Source: Maribellus sp. YY47
Lineage (GTDB): Bacteria > Bacteroidota > Bacteroidia > Bacteroidales > Prolixibacteraceae
DNA: 64,000 nucleotides
Direction of reading: 5' to 3'
NCBI RefSeq assembly: GCF_023111095.1
Contig: NZ_JALGYW010000008.1
Location: forward strand, 1 to 64,000
In this document: piece after piece, positions 60,355-64,000 of the stretch
Layout: each line of letters opens with the position of its first letter
Numbering within the stretch: position 1 is the first letter of the stretch
The notes under the pieces: generated by a model
What the model was told of the DNA's origin: nothing
Database searches by the model: none
What the model saw: only the letters and a program-made list of their open reading frames with translations
Position numbers and translations under genes: made by a program

Positions 60355-63012
60355 TTATTGCCGGGTGCTTATCAGGTTTCGGTTTCGGAGTTCGTTGACA
60401 CACTGCTCCCAGGAACTTCCGCTTCCCCATAAATAGTAAGAAAAGTACATCGTCGTTTTTTGAACGATGGGTGTCCAGGGTTGAAATTCGACGTAATAAT
60501 GCGGGGCTTCCTGGTTGTCGGGGTGATTCATCCACATGTGCAGGAACAAAGGTTGTGAAACCGGGAAAGCGCCAACAAAGCTTACTTTAGCCTGGGTGTC
60601 GTAACCGGCATTCCAGCCTTCCTGTACCCGAATGGCCTGGCCATAGTATTGCTCCGGTTTCATGCGGTATTCCTTTAATCCATCGGTGGTTGGAACTGTA
60701 AAAATATCTTCGGTCCAGTGTTTTTCGCCGAGCTCCAGAATGGGTTGAGGCCCGATTACATTGGCTTCAGGATTTTTGAAAGTGAGCGCATACCTCACTT
60801 CCAGCAGAGGCGAGTTTCCGTAAAGGGTGAACGTTTTTTTTAGATGATTTCCAAAATAATCGGCATCCATCTCAACCCGTACAAAATCGCCCTCAGCTTT
60901 TACCAGTTTGGCGTTGTAAATCTTGTGTGTTTCCATGCTGGCTTGTCCCAGGAAATCCTCAAAGCCGCCGTAGGGGTAATAACCGTATTTTCGAAACGGC
61001 TTTTTATCGTTGTAGGTTTTTTCGGGCCATGCCTTAAACAGCACATTGTCTTTTTTGCTTTTTACGATGTATTCGATTACCCGTGCGCCGGTGCGCAGAA
61101 GAGTTACTTCCACCGAATCGTTTTCCATGCGGTATTCATTCATCCCATCGCTGTTTAAATCTACTTCATAAGCATAGACATTTCCTGTTTTAGGGCCAAC
61201 TCCCAGTTGCCCGCTAAAAACAGTTCCCAACGCGCGAACCTGAACATCGTATTCTCCCGGTTCAAGATCGAGGTTGAAATTTAATTCTTTGAAAGTTGAA
61301 ATACCGGTTTCGCAGTTCATCGTTTGTGTAAATACCGGTTTGTCGGACTTATTTTTTCGGAATACGTCCACTTTTACCGGGAATGGTTTCTTTTCAGAAA
61401 AGTTATGAATGGTAACCGGAAACTGAACCTCGGGTTCATGGCCGTACAGCAACTGGTGCGCTGAAATGGCAGGCGGCAGATCCAGCATGGCAACAGTGTT
61501 TTTTGCTCCACTTTCATAGTTGAAATGAACGGCAACAGGATTGGTCGATCCCATGGCTTGTTTGCTGATGGTAAGCGGAACATTGAATTGCCGCGTTTCG
61601 CCTGGCTCCAGTGAAACTGAAGCGCTGACTTTCCCGGCTGTTTCAATACCGGAAGGGAAGGTAAACGATAAGCTTCCGTTTAGGGAGCTATTGGTGTAGT
61701 TTCGCAGCGCGACTTGCAGGTTGTATCCATTAACGGAGGCTTCCATGTCGATGTTATCACTGAAATAATTTTCAAGAAAATACCGGTCGAGATACAGCAA
61801 CTGGAGGGCATTCCTGAATTTTGCAGGCCCCATCATCAGCGCATTTTCAAAAACGGCAATGGCTTTTCTGCTCAAAATGGCCTCCCAAAGTGCAGTTGGG
61901 GTAAATTCCTTTTCTTTCTCAACAAATAGCATCATTGAAGAAGTCATGTTTCCGCTTAGCATCCCTGTTTTATTGATGAACGGCACATTCTCGTTATCGA
62001 TTTGCTCTTTGTTTCCCGGAATGGCAAAGTATCCGTCGAATTCGAAAGCATCAGAGGGAGGATCATAAACCGGGCGAAACGCGTAACCGCCTTTTTGATG
62101 TGCATAGTCGATCCATGCCTGTTTGGTTTGCATGTCCTGGACCTGTAGTCCATCGTAGTCTTTACATCCGTAAATGGGCGAAAATCCGACATCGGCTAAA
62201 ACCGGCAAGTCGACTTGCTGCACCCACGTTTTTATTTCCTGTTGGGCGAGGAAATCCATGTAGCCATCAAAAATAAACCAGCTGTTTCCTTCATTCATTC
62301 CCCTGCCAATAATGTCTAACGGATGCCCGGGAGTGCAGGTAACGCTTTTAAGTAGGGTGGAGGCGCCAAACCATCCTTTTTTCAGGTTGAAATTTGTTGT
62401 AATTTCCCGGGTATCGGCGATGAGCTGAATGAGTTTTTCTGCTTTGGCGTGATCGGCGGTAAGAATGGCAAAAAGTTTTTTATCCCCGGTTTTTGAAACA
62501 AAGGCATAAACGGGTTCAAAATCGATTGCCTCGAATTGATAACAGTTTAATGCTGTGGCCCAGCTAAAAATTACTTTTGCTTGTGCTTCCAGTTCAGCTC
62601 CAAAAGCTGTTCCCGGACTAACGATAGCAAGTATATTGACATCAGTCAATTCTCCGGAGAGTTCTTCTTTTGAGGGCTGGTCAAGAAATTTATAAGGGTT
62701 TTGGAAAAGAGCGGAGATGAAGCCCTCCTGCAGAAATAATCCGGGAATGCCCATGTCGTCAGCTACGTCAATTTTACTTTGCAAGATGGTTGGTTGCAGA
62801 TTAGTGATGGCAGTTTTAAAGAGGTTTCCGTAGCGATTCCAAATCGTATAATCGTTATGCCAGTGGTTGGTATAACCGTTAAACTGAAGTTTGTTTTCGA
62901 TGGGTTTGGCCAGTTTGTCCTGCTCTTTATTGATCTGTCCGTTGGAAGACAGTGAGTGAAACAGGAAAAGGATGAAAATTACAGTTAACTGAATTTTAAA
63001 TGTTGATTTCAT
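60355..63012 (-). CDS. large secreted protein of unknown family, multidomain
   Basis: An 885-residue protein. The ATG at 63012 gives a proper signal peptide (TVIFILFLFHSLSSNGQ); an earlier in-frame start is rejected. The N-terminal 420 residues form an alpha/beta region with WHNDYTIWNRYGNLF and WFIFDGYMDFLAQQEIKTWV. Two Ig-like stretches follow (VNGYNLQVALRNYTNSSLNG and EPEVQFPVTIHNFSEKKPFP). The C-terminal 270 residues resemble a mutarotase-like beta-sandwich (FEDFLGQASMETHKIYNAKL, FTLYGNSPLLEVRYALTFKN). Family not recognised. The cluster with SusD suggests a cell-surface or periplasmic glycan function. Confidence 0.6.
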   Translation of the reverse strand: MKSTFKIQLTVIFILFLFHSLSSNGQINKEQDKLAKPIENKLQFNGYTNHWHNDYTIWNRYGNLFKTAITNLQPTILQSKIDVADDMGIPGLFLQEGFISALFQNPYKFLDQPSKEELSGELTDVNILAIVSPGTAFGAELEAQAKVIFSWATALNCYQFEAIDFEPVYAFVSKTGDKKLFAILTADHAKAEKLIQLIADTREITTNFNLKKGWFGASTLLKSVTCTPGHPLDIIGRGMNEGNSWFIFDGYMDFLAQQEIKTWVQQVDLPVLADVGFSPIYGCKDYDGLQVQDMQTKQAWIDYAHQKGGYAFRPVYDPPSDAFEFDGYFAIPGNKEQIDNENVPFINKTGMLSGNMTSSMMLFVEKEKEFTPTALWEAILSRKAIAVFENALMMGPAKFRNALQLLYLDRYFLENYFSDNIDMEASVNGYNLQVALRNYTNSSLNGSLSFTFPSGIETAGKVSASVSLEPGETRQFNVPLTISKQAMGSTNPVAVHFNYESGAKNTVAMLDLPPAISAHQLLYGHEPEVQFPVTIHNFSEKKPFPVKVDVFRKNKSDKPVFTQTMNCETGISTFKELNFNLDLEPGEYDVQVRALGTVFSGQLGVGPKTGNVYAYEVDLNSDGMNEYRMENDSVEVTLLRTGARVIEYIVKSKKDNVLFKAWPEKTYNDKKPFRKYGYYPYGGFEDFLGQASMETHKIYNAKLVKAEGDFVRVEMDADYFGNHLKKTFTLYGNSPLLEVRYALTFKNPEANVIGPQPILELGEKHWTEDIFTVPTTDGLKEYRMKPEQYYGQAIRVQEGWNAGYDTQAKVSFVGAFPVSQPLFLHMWMNHPDNQEAPHYYVEFQPWTPIVQKTTMYFSYYLWGSGSSWEQCVNELRNRNLISTRQ

Positions 63013-63078
63013 AAGCCTGGTTTTAGATGAAGCTAAGAAAAGGGGTAAAGTCAGAATAGAAAGAACGCAGAATAGAAA

Positions 63079-63105
63079 AAAGGCCGCCACAATCAGGCGG
63101 CCTTT
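63079..63105 (-). terminator. terminator after the SusD gene
   Basis: Perfect 10-bp GC-rich stem AAAGGCCGCC (63079-63088) / GGCGGCCTTT (63096-63105), 7-nt loop, with TTTTTT continuing on the minus strand. It lies between SusD and the 885-residue protein gene, so those are separate or only partly coupled transcripts. Confidence 0.88.
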
Positions 63106-63128
63106 ATATGGATTACTGAACTAAAAGA

Positions 63129-64000
63129 CTAGAAGTTGGCACCACCGGTATCCCACCAAAGACGGGTTGCGATGTCGTCTTTGGCACCTGTCCCCATAGT
63201 AGCAACGGCAGCAGCAACACCTGTCGGATTATTGTCGCGTTCGCCAATTGCAAAAACCTGTCGTTTCAGGAATTCATTGGCAGGGATAACTCCCCAGTCT
63301 GAATTACTATCGTTTTTGGTATTGTACGGCAGTTTCGGATAACCCGTTCTCCGGTGATCACACCAGGGTTCATTGGCATTTGTGAAATCGTTGATCCATT
63401 TCTGGGTGATGATCTTCTCCAGTTTGCGTTCATTGCTGTCGGCAGCGTTCCATGCCACTGTAATATTCGACCTGGAAGTCCAGTTATTTCTGGAGTCTTT
63501 TGGATCGACATAGTTGATTGGTGTGCTTGTAGCATCAGCTAAGTAAGCATCTACTCCGCCTGCTCCCCAATGGGCAAACGAAGCCTTTACACCGTTTTCG
63601 TAATTCTCCTGCGCATCTCCGGCACCATCCCATCCACGAAGTGCAGCTTCAGCTTTTGCAAAATATACTTCCGCACACGAAAATGAGATTCTGGAAGTGA
63701 CCGATTTGAAGGATTCACTTACCGTAGAATAAGTTAAACGTTGGTCTTTTGCTTCGAGATATGCCCCACTGTGAATGCCTTTGTAAGGGTAAGCAGGATG
63801 GTCGGGATACAGTGTATTGTCGGTAGCCGGTTCAAAATATTTTTCAATTCGCGGGTCTTTCAACCCTACCAAAAATGATTCCATTGCAGCACTCATACGT
63901 GTATCACCCCATTCGAAACAGATAACGGCTAAATACAATTTATTGCCATAGAGCGCTACATTAAAATTATCACTTTCGGTAAGTATTAAACCGGCAGCAT
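63129..64000 (-). CDS. SusD-like lipoprotein, C-terminal part (cut by window edge)
   Basis: The last 290 codons of a SusD-type protein; the frame stays open to the right edge, and an apparent start near 63938 is an internal TTG. Visible segments such as YGNKLYLAVICFEWGDTRMS, ISFSCAEVYFAKAEAALRGW and WINDFTNANEPWCDHRRTGYP match the SusD_2-like group, in which the C-terminal helices include an AEAALRG motif. It should bind glycan on the outer membrane with a SusC encoded beyond the window. It is followed by a strong terminator. Confidence 0.85.
   Translation of the reverse strand, partial: AAGLILTESDNFNVALYGNKLYLAVICFEWGDTRMSAAMESFLVGLKDPRIEKYFEPATDNTLYPDHPAYPYKGIHSGAYLEAKDQRLTYSTVSESFKSVTSRISFSCAEVYFAKAEAALRGWDGAGDAQENYENGVKASFAHWGAGGVDAYLADATSTPINYVDPKDSRNNWTSRSNITVAWNAADSNERKLEKIITQKWINDFTNANEPWCDHRRTGYPKLPYNTKNDSNSDWGVIPANEFLKRQVFAIGERDNNPTGVAAAVATMGTGAKDDIATRLWWDTGGANF

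Overview
The window comes from a member of the Bacteroidota. The evidence is SusC/SusD pairs, a FecR anti-sigma/ECF sigma pair, a short primary sigma factor without region 1.1, a FeoA-FeoB fusion, and many promoters of the Bacteroidota type (TAnnTTTG at -7, TTTG near -33). The gene set, with Tat-lipoprotein oxidoreductases, DUF4959/DUF4998 PUL lipoproteins, GH92 and word-like intergenic repeats, resembles Marinilabiliales/Prolixibacteraceae. That finer placement is inference only.

Layout. 1-4.2 kb: a minus-strand xylose operon (GntR-type regulator, xylulokinase, Tat-exported Gfo/Idh oxidoreductase, xylA cut by the window edge), with a repeated TGTTCTGTTCTGTT element over two promoters. 4.4-9.2 kb: nitroreductase, proline dehydrogenase, OmpH/Skp-like protein, family 2 glycosyltransferase, a lipoprotein and a 2[4Fe-4S] ferredoxin. 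9.2-15.6 kb: YfcC-type carrier, hutI and ftcD (end of histidine catabolism), a DUF5995 gene split by a frameshift, and a small ExbB-like protein. 15.8-17.6 kb: a LytS/LytTR two-component pair. 17.6-18.7 kb: an apparently protein-free tandem array of five ~245-270 bp units, read here as five paralogous small RNA genes on the minus strand, each with a TAnnTTTG promoter and an intrinsic terminator. This is the most unusual part of the window. 19-22 kb: SPOR protein, clpS, nfeD, floA. 22-30.7 kb: bcp-recA, threonine biosynthesis (thrA, a phosphoglycerate-mutase-like proposed homoserine kinase, thrC), rpoD, rpe. 30.7-37 kb: FeoAB with a small Cys-rich membrane protein, an unknown conserved protein, a thiamine-binding-like protein, tRNA-Arg(ACG), carbonic anhydrase, a sulfatase. 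37.1-38.8 kb: about 1.7 kb of repeats without convincing genes. 38.8-40.5 kb: Na/Pi cotransporter with a PhoU-like tail. 40.9-54 kb: a mannoside-type PUL (ECF sigma, FecR, SusC with STN domain, SusD, two surface lipoproteins, GH92). 54.4-58.5 kb: two DUF3857/transglutaminase-like proteins. 58.5-64 kb: the end of a second PUL-like cluster (SusD cut by the right edge and two large secreted proteins I do not recognise).

Working together: the xylose operon supplies xylose to xylulose to xylulose-5-phosphate, and rpe further along belongs to the same pentose phosphate route. The 41-54 kb PUL looks like a trans-envelope signalling system in which the SusC STN domain, FecR and the ECF sigma factor couple glycan import to transcription. 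The sRNA array lies tail to tail with the LytS/LytTR pair. Its A/C-rich complement resembles leaders of ordinary genes here, so a post-transcriptional regulatory role is plausible but unproven.
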